In this document: positions 33,180-40,665 of the stretch, one piece after another
Layout of the letters: every line of letters begins with the position of its first letter
Position numbering within the stretch: position 1 is the first letter of the stretch
The notes under the pieces: model-generated
What the model saw: the letters and a program-made list of their open reading frames with translations, nothing else
The model's database searches: none
Told to the model about the DNA's origin: nothing
Program-made: the position numbers and the translations under genes
DNA from: Oscillospiraceae bacterium
GTDB lineage: Bacteria > Bacillota > Clostridia > Oscillospirales > SIG627
NCBI GenBank assembly: GCA_015065325.1
Contig: SVQO01000020.1
Coordinates: forward strand, 1-40,822
Direction: 5' to 3'
DNA length: 40,822 bases

Positions 33180-33415
33180 ATGAAAAAAGTTATAGATCGA
33201 TTGGGAAGAATCGTAATTCCCAAGGTATTTCGGACTCAAATGGGTTTAACGGAAGGAACTCCGGTTTGTTTTCACTGTGATCCTGTATCAGGTGCTTTGA
33301 TCGTAGAAAAAGCAAGAGAAGCCTGCATTTTATGTATGACTGAAATGATATGGTTAGAATTAAAGACGGTATCTACTTGTGCCCGAATTGGCTTAAAATG
33401 CTTAAACAAAAATAA
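33180..33415 (+). pseudogene. AbrB/SpoVT-like regulator, probably frameshifted
   Basis: The first 50 codons give an AbrB-like swapped-hairpin DNA-binding domain (MKKVIDRLGRIVIPKVF). After CILCMTE the frame becomes implausible and runs through the terminator at 33414. Adding one base near 33341-33345 restores the expected tail, VRIKDGIYLCPN then WLKMLKQK with a stop at 33413-33415 directly before the hairpin. Normal relatives have a zinc site with two CxxC pairs here; the restored frame has CILC and CPNW, so the second pair has also lost a cysteine. An ATG at 33176 is in another frame. The gene is probably decayed, or its reading is affected by a sequencing error. Confidence 0.65.
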
Positions 33416-33442
33416 AATCCCATTCAACCGAATGGGATTTTT
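33414..33442. terminator. Terminator, copy 2 of the identical hairpin
   Basis: Identical over 29 bases to 32821-32849. It ends the AbrB-like gene on the plus strand and the MATE gene on the minus strand. Confidence 0.88.
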
Positions 33443-33470
33443 AAGTCATCAAATCTTTAGAGAATATTCT

Positions 33471-34871
33471 TTAGGCGGGAGATTTCCCTTCCTTTTTGTC
33501 ATCCAGCTTGAATTTTTTCTTCCAGGCGCCGGAGAGCCACCTTGCGGAAAAGAGGATGGATCGGCATAACCAGTCGGCGATCATTGCCCACCAGACACCC
33601 TTTGCCCCCCAACCGAGGTTTACGCAAAGAACCCAAGCCAAGGAAAGTCGGAATATCGCCATGGATGCAATGCTGGCATACATAGGGAAGGCACTGTCAC
33701 TGGCTGCCCGCAGGAAAGAGGGGAGCAAAAATGCCAAGGGATAGATCAGCATGGCACAGGGCAAATGGATACACAGAAGGTCTGCAGAAAGCTCTATGGT
33801 CTCCTCGGACAGATTTTGGAAAATATGGATCAACGGATAGCGGAATATAAGTAAGAACGTATTCATGACGATCTGACCCGCGTATCCCAAAAACAGAAGC
33901 TTTTTCACGTTCTTTTGGGTCTGTCTGAAGTCTTGTGCTCCGATACATTGCCCCACCACCGTCATACCGGCAACGGAAAGTGCGGTAATGGTTGCTACCG
34001 TAAAGTTACTCAAAGTGCCGGCAGTCGAGTTCGCTGCAGTTTGGTAATCGGGAGCAAGCCCGGCTGCTACGGGAACCATGGTGATCATAGACAGCGTGAT
34101 GACTCTGCCGAGCTGGAAAATGCTGTTTTCCACGGCGGTGGGAAGACCTACCTTGAGCATACGTCCCATCAGCTTGGGATTGATGCGGATGATATCCGTT
34201 GCACGCGGACGGAGGGGGTAATGACCTTTCGAGACTGCAAACGCCATACAGGCAGCACCGACCAAACGAGAAAACGCGGTGGGAATGGCAACGCCTGCAA
34301 CACCCATTTTCAAGCCGTAAACACAAAGGGCGTTTCCGCCGATATTGGTCACGTTTCTCAGCATACTGACGTAAAAGGCGGTCTTGGTATTGCCGTCGGC
34401 GCGCAGGATCGCGGAAAAGGCACTGTACAGAGCCAAAAAAGGAAAGGAGAGGGCATTATAAAAAAAGTAAGTGGAAGCCGCATTCATTGTCTTTTCGGTA
34501 ATGCCGCCGAAAAACAGTTTTAAAAGAGGCTTGGAGAAGACGAGGCAAAGGGACATAATGATCAGAGAAATGCCCAAGGACATAGTAATTACCTGTCCCG
34601 TAGAACGCTGGGCGTCATCGCTTCTTTTCGCTCCCAGGAATTGGCTGGTAACGATGCCGCCGCCTGCTGCCAAAGCAGTAAACAGGTTCAGCATCACCGC
34701 GCTGATATTATTGACCAAAGAAACGCCGGAAACGGCGTGCTCGCCTACGGAGGAAACCATTACAGTATCTGCCATACCAACCAAGATGGCGAGGTATTGC
34801 TCCAGAAGTAAGGGGAGAATGATCGTAAACAACCGTCGATTGGAAAAAAGCGGTTTTTCGGATTGCGTCAT
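33471..34871 (-). CDS. MATE-family efflux transporter
   Basis: A 466-residue membrane protein with about 12 predicted helices and MATE features: AVSGVSLVNNISAVMLN in the first repeat, GGGIVTSQFLGAK, and CIGAQDFRQTQKNVKK between halves. These exporters move cationic drugs or metabolites using Na+ or H+ gradients. The start at 34871 has GAGG 6 bases upstream; a frame extension of four codons is not needed. It stands alone, with a terminator shared with the AbrB-like gene. Confidence 0.9.
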   Translation of the reverse strand: MTQSEKPLFSNRRLFTIILPLLLEQYLAILVGMADTVMVSSVGEHAVSGVSLVNNISAVMLNLFTALAAGGGIVTSQFLGAKRSDDAQRSTGQVITMSLGISLIIMSLCLVFSKPLLKLFFGGITEKTMNAASTYFFYNALSFPFLALYSAFSAILRADGNTKTAFYVSMLRNVTNIGGNALCVYGLKMGVAGVAIPTAFSRLVGAACMAFAVSKGHYPLRPRATDIIRINPKLMGRMLKVGLPTAVENSIFQLGRVITLSMITMVPVAAGLAPDYQTAANSTAGTLSNFTVATITALSVAGMTVVGQCIGAQDFRQTQKNVKKLLFLGYAGQIVMNTFLLIFRYPLIHIFQNLSEETIELSADLLCIHLPCAMLIYPLAFLLPSFLRAASDSAFPMYASIASMAIFRLSLAWVLCVNLGWGAKGVWWAMIADWLCRSILFSARWLSGAWKKKFKLDDKKEGKSPA

Positions 34872-35071
34872 ATTGCACCTCATTTTCGTTTCAATACTTC
34901 CTAAGAAAAGTATATCACTCCCTCAACAAAAATCAATGCTTTTTGCAATTTTCTCACTTCTTTTTACAAAAAAGAACGACACGTCATCATGTTCCGAAGG
35001 CAAACATCATTGAAAAGAAAGAGTAACCAAACGGAGCAGAAATGAGGTAAGAGTAAGTAAGAGTAGTGTGA
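34872..35071. other. Intergenic region, no gene seen
   Basis: About 200 bases between the MATE start and the nucleotidyltransferase stop. A short run of AAGAGTAAGTAAGAGTAG-like repeats occurs near 35048-35066. No hairpin terminator was found for the leftward nucleotidyltransferase gene. Confidence 0.4.
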
Positions 35072-35731
35072 TTATCCGTTGTTTGCAAGCTGATTTTTGC
35101 ACCAAGAAAATAATGTTTCAGACATTTTGATAAAATCAACCTTGCCACCACTTTTGAGATATACAAAAGTATCTACAATCACCTTTTCGTTTGCTGATGC
35201 CAAACGTTGCAGTTCTTTCTGTTGTTTGATATAGTTTCCGGTTTGTTTAAAGACGATCGCCTGTATAACAAAAGAAGCGGATTTATACAATCCACGCAAA
35301 AAATCTTCGCTTTTTTCATGGAGCATATTGTGCACACAGCCGTGATAGATGTTGCACACACCGATTTTGATTGCTCGGTTTATAGCGCTCTCATCAACCA
35401 ACGATAATACTTCATCAAGGTTTCCTTGGATCGGAGTAGTGTCATAGCAAAATTGAAACAGATCAGAGGATTCCCAATTCATAAGCTCATTCTTGCCTGA
35501 GAGAAAACCACAAACCAATTCTCTGTGAGTGAGTGTATCCAACATTGCATTATATGTTTCGATGTCCGCAACGGACAATTCATCCAGAATTACAACAATA
35601 TCAATGTCACTTGTTTCTGTCGCTTCCCCTCGTCCGTAGCTCCCTTGCAAACCAACAAACCATACGCGGGTATCAAAGACTTCATGCAGCTTACCTTGAA
35701 ATGAATGTAGCCAATTTGTTATATTTATCAC
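35072..35731 (-). CDS. Nucleotidyltransferase (MNT-type) protein
   Basis: A 219-residue protein with the polymerase-beta-like nucleotidyltransferase motif GSYGRGEATETSDIDIVV near residues 30-47, where GS and the DxD residues bind nucleotide and metal. The C-terminal 100 residues are all helix and may form a HEPN-like or substrate-binding part. Such proteins transfer nucleotides to proteins, RNA or antibiotics; several act as antitoxins. The start is GTG at 35731, overlapping the stop of the four-helix-bundle gene (GTGA), with GGAG 8 bases upstream. Coupled translation suggests the two work together. Confidence 0.82.
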   Translation of the reverse strand: MINITNWLHSFQGKLHEVFDTRVWFVGLQGSYGRGEATETSDIDIVVILDELSVADIETYNAMLDTLTHRELVCGFLSGKNELMNWESSDLFQFCYDTTPIQGNLDEVLSLVDESAINRAIKIGVCNIYHGCVHNMLHEKSEDFLRGLYKSASFVIQAIVFKQTGNYIKQQKELQRLASANEKVIVDTFVYLKSGGKVDFIKMSETLFSWCKNQLANNG

Positions 35732-36081
35732 TTGGTGTTCTCCTTTGCGGTATTGATGGAGGCAATGAGCATAACACGAATGCTTGCGCAGGCAGAATCA
35801 AGAGCTTTGTATTCTTCTTCAGATATATAGTTGGTTTTGAACAACAGTTCTAACCAATATCCAGTTTCGTTTGCTTCTTTGAGCGCGATTTGAAGTTTTG
35901 CAATAAAGTCTGCTTTGCCATGAGCGTATTGCGCTTCACGGATATTAGCGCCGATAGATGTGCCACTTCTGCCAATTTGATTAGAGATGATGGATTCTCG
36001 CTTTTCTTTCAGATACTTGACGAGGTTAATTATGGACACTGCAAAATCCATAGATTGCGTTCTCAATTTACTTTCAGACAT
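35728..36081 (-). CDS. Four-helix-bundle protein (S23-like)
   Basis: A 117-residue, all-helical protein matching the TIGR02436/23S-rRNA intervening-sequence family: the GRSGTSIGANIREA segment near residue 38 and YWLELLFKTNYIS near 76. Relatives form pentameric barrels that bind nucleic acid, and some serve as accessory proteins of diversity-generating retroelements; no reverse transcriptase is present here. GGAGG lies 8 bases before the start, and the promoter is TTGAAC, 17 bases, TATAAT on the minus strand. Confidence 0.85.
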   Translation of the reverse strand: MSESKLRTQSMDFAVSIINLVKYLKEKRESIISNQIGRSGTSIGANIREAQYAHGKADFIAKLQIALKEANETGYWLELLFKTNYISEEEYKALDSACASIRVMLIASINTAKENTK

Positions 36082-36104
36082 AATGGCACCTCCGTTTCAT
36101 ATAC

Positions 36105-36133
36105 ATTATACCATAAAACTGATTTGAGTTCAA
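36105..36133 (-). promoter_or_regulatory. Promoter of the S23-like/nucleotidyltransferase pair
   Basis: TTGAAC (complement of 36128-36133) and TATAAT (complement of 36105-36110), 17-base spacer. The -35 touches the hairpin nest. Confidence 0.7.
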
Positions 36134-36139
36134 TATTTA

Positions 36140-36306
36140 GTGAAGTTTGGCTTCGCCCAAGTGAAGCGGCGGCAATGCCGCTGTGAAGTATCGTGCTTTC
36201 GCACGAAGTGAAGTTAAGTGTGCCAAAACACTTGCGAAGCAAACTTCACTGCATAGCAACTTCACGATGCGCAGCGTCGCTTCACGTGCCGTAAGGCACA
36301 CTTAGT
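36140..36306. repeat. Nest of small hairpins with GTGAAG/CTTCAC
   Basis: No gene. Four direct GTGAAG words (36140, 36161, 36183, 36208) and three inverted CTTCAC words (36244, 36260, 36280) alternate with short hairpins such as CGTGC/GCACG and GCGGC/GCCGC. The first 18 bases, AGTGAAGTTTGGCTTCGC, nearly match the complement of GCGAAGCAAACTTCACT later on, so the whole folds into a large inverted structure. It ends in TTAGTTGAAAA, as does the cluster near tRNA-Ala. Confidence 0.7.
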
Positions 36307-36307
36307 T

Positions 36308-36352
36308 GAAAAGAAACACCTTTTGTCAAGTAGACAAAAGGTGTTTCTTTTC
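36308..36352 (-). terminator. tRNA-Gly(CCC) terminator hairpin
   Basis: A perfect 20-bp stem with a 5-base loop begins right after the encoded CCA. The outer bases GAAAA/TTTTC are shared with the hairpin after tRNA-Ala. Confidence 0.65.
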
Positions 36353-36426
36353 TGGAGCAGGTAACGGGAATCGAACCCGCATATTCAGCTTGGGAAGCTG
36401 ATGTTCTACCACTGAACTATACCTGC
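36353..36426 (-). tRNA. tRNA-Gly(CCC)
   Basis: A full cloverleaf on the minus strand: acceptor stem GCAGGTA/TACCTGC, anticodon loop TTCCCAA (anticodon CCC), TTCGATT in the T loop, encoded CCA. Transcribed after tRNA-Pro from the same promoter. Confidence 0.95.
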
Positions 36427-36436
36427 AGAAAATACA

Positions 36437-36465
36437 AGGTGTCAAGTCCTGCGGACTTGACACCT
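36437..36465 (-). terminator. Hairpin between tRNA-Pro and tRNA-Gly
   Basis: A perfect 13-bp stem with loop TGC. It may be a processing signal or a weak terminator, since tRNA-Gly downstream lacks its own clear promoter. Confidence 0.5.
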
Positions 36466-36467
36466 GC

Positions 36468-36543
36468 TGGTCTGAGTGGCGGGATTTGAACCCACGGCCT
36501 CTACCACCCCAAGGTAGCGCGCTACCATCTGCGCTACACCCAG
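36468..36543 (-). tRNA. tRNA-Pro(GGG)
   Basis: Cloverleaf on the minus strand with acceptor CTGGGTG/CACTCAG, anticodon loop TTGGGGT (anticodon GGG), and encoded CCA. Confidence 0.95.
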
Positions 36544-36554
36544 ATAGCCTAGAT

Positions 36555-36583
36555 ATTATAGGCTTTATAAATGGCTTTGTCAA
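36555..36583 (-). promoter_or_regulatory. Consensus promoter of the tRNA-Pro/tRNA-Gly unit
   Basis: On the minus strand a perfect TTGACA (complement of 36578-36583) and TATAAT (complement of 36555-36560) with exactly 17 bases between. Confidence 0.9.
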
Positions 36584-36667
36584 GGGGTTTTCGAAAATTT
36601 CTTCAACATTTTTTCGCTTGTGCATTTGCTTGTGGAAAAAAAAGAGGGATTTTTTGATAAAAAGTTA

Positions 36668-36696
36668 TTGACAAGTTCCTTTCTTTGTGGTAACAT
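36668..36696 (+). promoter_or_regulatory. Promoter of the four-tRNA operon
   Basis: TTGACA 36668-36673, 17 bases, TAACAT 36691-36696, divergent from the promoter at 36555. Confidence 0.8.
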
Positions 36697-36728
36697 AATC
36701 GAGCGGCTTTTTGAGAGCCGAGTGTTCT

Positions 36729-36802
<74 letters not shown>

Positions 36803-36806
36803 CTAT

Positions 36807-36883
36807 GTGCTTTTAGCTCAGCCGGATAGAGCAACTGCCTTCTAAGCAGTAGGTCGGGGGTTCGAATCCCTCAAAGCACGCCA
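36807..36883 (+). tRNA. tRNA-Arg(TCT)
   Basis: Acceptor GTGCTTT/AAAGCAC, anticodon loop CTTCTAA (anticodon TCT), TTCGAAT, discriminator G, encoded CCA. Confidence 0.95.
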
Positions 36884-36886
36884 TCT

Positions 36887-36964
36887 GGTGGATATAGCTC
36901 AGTTGGTTAGAGCGCCAGGTTGTGGCCCTGGAGGTCGACGGTTCGAATCCGTTTATCCACCCCA
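36887..36964 (+). tRNA. tRNA-His(GTG)
   Basis: Acceptor GTGGATA/TATCCAC with an extra 5' G (36887) facing C73, the histidine identity feature, which is encoded in the gene. Anticodon loop TTGTGGC (anticodon GTG) and encoded CCA. Confidence 0.96.
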
Positions 36965-36996
36965 CTTTTAAAAACAAGTCCAAACGGACTTTATAC

Positions 36997-37073
36997 GGCG
37001 GAATAGCTCAGTTGGCTAGAGCATCCGGTTCATACCCGGCAGGTCGTTGGTTCAAATCCGACTTCCGCTACCA
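36997..37073 (+). tRNA. tRNA-Met(CAT), elongator
   Basis: Acceptor GGCGGAA/TTCCGCT with a G1-U72 pair and anticodon loop TTCATAC (anticodon CAT), typical of Firmicutes elongator methionine tRNAs; encoded CCA. An isoleucine-type CAT tRNA is less likely because the anticodon arm matches the methionine form. Confidence 0.9.
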
Positions 37074-37079
37074 AAAACG

Positions 37080-37116
37080 AAGGGACTGTCAAAGCGGTCC
37101 CTTTGTTTTTTCTTTT
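37080..37116 (+). terminator. Terminator of the tRNA operon
   Basis: AAGGGAC / GTCCCTT stem with a 10-base loop, followed by TGTTTTTTC. Confidence 0.82.
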
Positions 37117-37232
37117 TGTCCGCAGGACACAACATCGTTTTATGGAAAACATTGTATCATTGCGACCTGCGGGAGCAACATCATATTTGCGAGCAAACAC
37201 TTCTTTCTTCTCTTTTATTGCACCTTCAGCCG

Positions 37233-37261
37233 TTGCACTTTGGGAAAAAGAATGGTATAAT
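37233..37261 (+). promoter_or_regulatory. Promoter of the radical SAM gene
   Basis: TTGCAC 37233-37238, 17 bases, TATAAT 37256-37261. The 110 bases before it hold no recognised gene. Confidence 0.75.
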
Positions 37262-37292
37262 CGTATAATCCTAATAAAGTGAGAGGTACTTT

Positions 37293-38207
37293 ATGAACGG
37301 ACAAAGCTCTGCCTATCGTGATCTGAATACCTATTTGCAGCAGCGCTTCGGAAAAAAGATTTATAAGATCAGCCTTTCAACTCCCTTTACCTGTCCCAAT
37401 CGCGACGGAACCTTGGGAACGAGAGGGTGTCTTTTTTGCTCTGCTTCCGGAAGCGGGAATTTTGCCGCCGTGGCGCAGCTTCCCTTGGAGCGGCAGATGG
37501 AAGAAGCGAAAGCACGGGTTAGGTCAAAGCTTCGTTGTAAGGACTACGGCTACGTAGCTTATTTTCAGTCCTTTTCTTCCACATACGGAGATCTTGTGAT
37601 CCAGCGGGATCTTTTTACCCGCGCCATTTCCGATCCCGAGGTGGTGGCACTTTCCGTAGCAACCCGCCCCGACTGCTTGCCCGAGGAGGTTTTGGATCTG
37701 TTGCAGGAGCTTTCCGCCGTCAAGCCGGTTTGGGTGGAATTGGGCTTTCAGAGCGCAAAGGAAGAAACGGTCAAGCTCATTCGCCGCGGTTATGGTAACG
37801 CGGTATATGAAAAAGCGGTGCGAGATCTGAAATCCAGAGGGCTGGAGGTTATCGTGCATCTGATCATCGGGCTTCCCGGGGAAACCCACGAGGACGAGAT
37901 CGCTTCTCTGCGTTATGCAACGAGCCTTCCCGTCGACGGAGTGAAATTCCATTTGCTCCACGTGTTGCAGGGAACCGATCTTGCAAAAATGCCTTACGAA
38001 GCACTCACTTTGGAGGAATACGTTTCACGGGTCACGGATCTGGTGCGCTACGTACCTCAAGACGTGATCATCCACCGTCTGACGGGAGACGGTGATAAAA
38101 AGGAACTGATCGCTCCTCTTTGGAGCGGAGATAAGAAGCGGGTCCTCAATGCGATCTCGGCTGCCTTTCGGATGGGACATATCTGCCAGGGAGAGGCCTT
38201 GAAATAA
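37293..38207 (+). CDS. TIGR01212-family radical SAM protein
   Basis: A 304-residue enzyme with the unusual cluster motif CPNRDGTLGTRGCLFC (C-x11-C-x2-C) near residue 31, the mark of the YtqA/YhcC group, instead of the classic CxxxCxxC. The EVIVHLIIGLPGETHEDE segment near 190 fits the radical SAM barrel. Relatives belong to the Elp3-like branch and are suspected to modify RNA, but no substrate is proven to my knowledge. GAGAGG lies before the ATG. It lies between two tRNA units, which suggests but does not prove a link to tRNA modification. Confidence 0.9.
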   Translation: MNGQSSAYRDLNTYLQQRFGKKIYKISLSTPFTCPNRDGTLGTRGCLFCSASGSGNFAAVAQLPLERQMEEAKARVRSKLRCKDYGYVAYFQSFSSTYGDLVIQRDLFTRAISDPEVVALSVATRPDCLPEEVLDLLQELSAVKPVWVELGFQSAKEETVKLIRRGYGNAVYEKAVRDLKSRGLEVIVHLIIGLPGETHEDEIASLRYATSLPVDGVKFHLLHVLQGTDLAKMPYEALTLEEYVSRVTDLVRYVPQDVIIHRLTGDGDKKELIAPLWSGDKKRVLNAISAAFRMGHICQGEALK

Positions 38208-38233
38208 AAATACGAGAAAATTCCGAAAAGCTA

Positions 38234-38262
38234 TTGACAAACAGTACCCGAATCGATATAAT
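38234..38262 (+). promoter_or_regulatory. Consensus promoter of tRNA-Glu
   Basis: A perfect TTGACA (38234-38239) and TATAAT (38257-38262) with a 17-base spacer, 12 bases before the tRNA. Confidence 0.93.
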
Positions 38263-38274
38263 AATATGGTCCAA

Positions 38275-38349
38275 GGCCCGTTGGTCAAGCGGTTAAGACA
38301 CCGCCCTTTCACGGCGGTAACATGGGTTCGATTCCCGTACGGGTCACCA
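38275..38349 (+). tRNA. tRNA-Glu(TTC)
   Basis: Acceptor GGCCCGT/ACGGGTC, anticodon loop CTTTCAC (anticodon TTC), TTCGATT, encoded CCA. A single-gene unit with its own promoter and terminator. Confidence 0.96.
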
Positions 38350-38388
38350 AAAAGTCTCTTTTGTCGATCGACAAGGGAGACTTTTTTA
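38349..38388 (+). terminator. tRNA-Glu terminator
   Basis: AAAAAGTCTC pairs with GAGACTTTTT around an inner TTGTC/GACAA stem, followed by a T run. Confidence 0.85.
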
Positions 38389-38420
38389 TGTCTCGGGGTC
38401 TTTGGCTTTTGCGCTCATTG

Positions 38421-38449
38421 TTGAAATTTTCATAAATCTGTGTTATGAT
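38421..38449 (+). promoter_or_regulatory. Promoter of the HAD-glycosyltransferase region
   Basis: TTGAAA 38421-38426, 17 bases, TATGAT 38444-38449. Confidence 0.65.
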
Positions 38450-38529
38450 TTGGTTATCGGTCGAAAAGGAGAAAGCGGTCGGAAAGTGAGCGCGTATCGG
38501 ACGGACTTTGATTGGAAAAGGAAAAAAGG

Positions 38530-39198
38530 ATGAAGAAGCTTGTCATTTTTGATTTGGACGGAACTCTGTTCAATACCACGGGGGCAATGACCGCCTGCGG
38601 AAACTACGCCCTGGAGCACCTGGGGCTTCCCCTTCTGACCCCCGAGGAATACGCCCGTGTTTCCGGTGGCGGCGTGGAGGCTTTCGTTTGCGACGTGTTG
38701 TCTGCTGCAGGGGACCGCGACCACGCAAATTTCGATGAATTCTGGCGGCTCTATCTGGAGAAAAACGGTCTTCTGACCGAGGATGCCAACGTGCCCTACG
38801 ACGGGGTCGAACACGTCCTTTCGGAACTGAAGCGACGCGGCGTTCGCCTTGCAGTGCTCTCCAATAAGGATGAAGCTTCCTGTATTCCCATCGTGGAAAA
38901 AGCTTTCGGAAAAGGGATGTTCGACTGCATCGTCGGCGGAAGGGAGGGCGTTCCGCCCAAGCCCGATCCTACAGCCGTTCGTGCTCTGCTTCGTGAACTC
39001 GGTGTATCCTCCGAGGAGGGATTGTATATCGGCGATACGGAGATCGATATGCAAACCGGACAAAACGCAGGGCTGGATACCGTTGCGGCTCTTTGGGGCT
39101 ATCGAGAAAGGAAAGTGCTGGAGGCATATAGCCCGAAATATCTTGCGGAACAGCCTCTTGACGTTTTATCGCTTGAGTGGGCAGACGCCGTAGAATAG
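38530..39198 (+). CDS. HAD hydrolase, phosphoglycolate phosphatase-like
   Basis: A 222-residue HAD phosphatase with FDLDGTLFNT (Asp8, Asp10), LSNKDE in motif II, KPDP (motif III) and YIGDTEIDMQTG (motif IV). It is a paralogue-like relative of the HAD protein at 13.2 kb but only moderately similar. The start at 38530 has AAGGA before it; the frame's earlier ATG lies six codons upstream. The glycosyltransferase gene follows after 49 bases. Substrate unknown. Confidence 0.88.
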   Translation: MKKLVIFDLDGTLFNTTGAMTACGNYALEHLGLPLLTPEEYARVSGGGVEAFVCDVLSAAGDRDHANFDEFWRLYLEKNGLLTEDANVPYDGVEHVLSELKRRGVRLAVLSNKDEASCIPIVEKAFGKGMFDCIVGGREGVPPKPDPTAVRALLRELGVSSEEGLYIGDTEIDMQTGQNAGLDTVAALWGYRERKVLEAYSPKYLAEQPLDVLSLEWADAVE

Positions 39199-39247
39199 AA
39201 CTTCGTGATCCGCTATGAGAGAACCGCATAGAAAAAGAGGATAGTGT

Positions 39248-40663
39248 ATGCAAGTGATAAGGTTTTTGATCAAAGCGATCCGTCTTATATCCGGCTTTGT
39301 ATCAAAGATATATAAGGTTAGGACTTTTTATGTTATCACGGGCTTTTTTCTTACCAGAAAATTTGCTCCCGCAAAAAAGAATCATAAATACGCCATTCTG
39401 ATCGCCGCCCGCAACGAGGAGGAGGTGATCGGCAATTTGGTGGACAGCATCCGCCGCCAGGACTACCCCTCGGAGCTGATCGATATTTTCGTGGTGGCGG
39501 ATAACTGTGACGACGGCACCGCCGAAGTCGCCCGCGCTCTTGGTGCGATCTGTTATGAGAGAAACGACAAGGAGCATCGAACCAAGGGCTTTGCACTTCA
39601 ATATTTGGTAGAGTGTATCCGCCGCGATTACGGGATCGATTCCTACGAGGGATATATGATCTTTGACGCAGATAACCTTTTGCAAAAGGATTTCGTTACA
39701 AAGATGAACGATGCCTTTGATGCCGGGGAAAAGATCGTCGCCTCCTATCGCAATACCAAGAATTTTGACGATAATTGGATATCCGCTTCCTACGGTCTTC
39801 ACTGGCTTCGTACGATTCGGAAGGAGCACAGAGCAAGGTCTTTGTATCATTTGGCGACCCGTATTCAGGGAACCGGCTTTCTGTTTGCCGCCGAACTGAT
39901 CCGAAACGGATGGAATTATACCAGCTTGACTGAAGACCGTGCTTTTTGCGCAGATGCCGTAGCCAACGGATACAAGATCTCCTATCAGAACGACGCCGTA
40001 TTTTACGACGAGCAGCCTGTGGATATGAAGATCGCCATGCGGCAGCGGATTCGCTGGGCGAAGGGACATTTGCAAGCCTTCGTCGAAACGGGACCCAAGC
40101 TTTTCAAGCATATCATCGTTACGGGAGGTGCTGCCAATCGGGAAAAGACGGATGCGCCGCGTTTTTTGAGGTTCCTTCGGAATATTCGGCTTCGTTTTAT
40201 GAGTCTGGATATGCTGACGGTGGTTTATCCTCGCTCCGTTGTGACGCTGTTTCGCCGTCTTCTTGTCTTTGCTTTGCAAGCGGTGCTGATCTTCTGTGCG
40301 GCGGATTATGCCGTTTCGGGACCGAGCTTGCTCGGCTTCTCGGTGCTGGAGCTGTTGGGAATGCATGCGGCGGGAAGGGCGGCACAGGCGTTCCTCTTTC
40401 TTACCGTTGCCTTCTTTCTCACAACGATCTTCAGCTACCTGGGGAGTATTGTGCTTGCCATCTATATTTTCATTATAGAGCGCAAACGCATTATGCCTAT
40501 CAAGTGGTATAAGAAGATATGGTTCTGTATTACCTTTCCTATTTTCGATCTGATCGGAAAGCTTTCCCTGGTGATCGCTTTGTTTACCAAGGTGGAGTGG
40601 AAGCCTATTCCGCATCACGCCGCCGTGAACATTTCCGAAATTGAAAAAAACATTCAAAAATGA
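39248..40663 (+). CDS. Membrane glycosyltransferase, family 2
   Basis: A 471-residue GT2 enzyme like cellulose or hyaluronan synthase relatives. The GT-A domain has IAARNEEEVI near residue 52, the DxD motif FDADN at Asp140, TEDRAF with the catalytic Asp near 230, and QRIRW near 266. These are the full D, DxD, ED and QxxRW set of processive synthases. C-terminal helices (about 330-350, 378-410 and 425-445) anchor it. The ATG at 39248 follows GAGGAT. It probably adds sugars to a surface polysaccharide or lipid; product unknown. It is followed by a strong terminator. Confidence 0.88.
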   Translation: MQVIRFLIKAIRLISGFVSKIYKVRTFYVITGFFLTRKFAPAKKNHKYAILIAARNEEEVIGNLVDSIRRQDYPSELIDIFVVADNCDDGTAEVARALGAICYERNDKEHRTKGFALQYLVECIRRDYGIDSYEGYMIFDADNLLQKDFVTKMNDAFDAGEKIVASYRNTKNFDDNWISASYGLHWLRTIRKEHRARSLYHLATRIQGTGFLFAAELIRNGWNYTSLTEDRAFCADAVANGYKISYQNDAVFYDEQPVDMKIAMRQRIRWAKGHLQAFVETGPKLFKHIIVTGGAANREKTDAPRFLRFLRNIRLRFMSLDMLTVVYPRSVVTLFRRLLVFALQAVLIFCAADYAVSGPSLLGFSVLELLGMHAAGRAAQAFLFLTVAFFLTTIFSYLGSIVLAIYIFIIERKRIMPIKWYKKIWFCITFPIFDLIGKLSLVIALFTKVEWKPIPHHAAVNISEIEKNIQK

Positions 40664-40665
40664 GA

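Noticed and set aside
32880-33415. Toxin-antitoxin system from the RHH and AbrB-like genes
   Set aside because: Both look like DNA-binding regulators, they are divergent and not co-transcribed, and no toxin-like protein is next to them.
33180-33569. AbrB-like frame read through to 33569
   Set aside because: The tail runs through a terminator and into the 3' end of the MATE gene and resembles no known family.
35728-36081. Accessory protein of a diversity-generating retroelement
   Set aside because: No reverse transcriptase, template repeat or variable repeat is found in the window.
36140-36306. Hairpin nest as a CRISPR array
   Set aside because: The repeated word is only six bases, occurs on both strands and the intervals form hairpins instead of spacers.
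36997-37073. Isoleucine tRNA with a modified CAT anticodon
   Set aside because: The anticodon arm and the G1-U72 acceptor pair match Firmicutes elongator methionine tRNAs.
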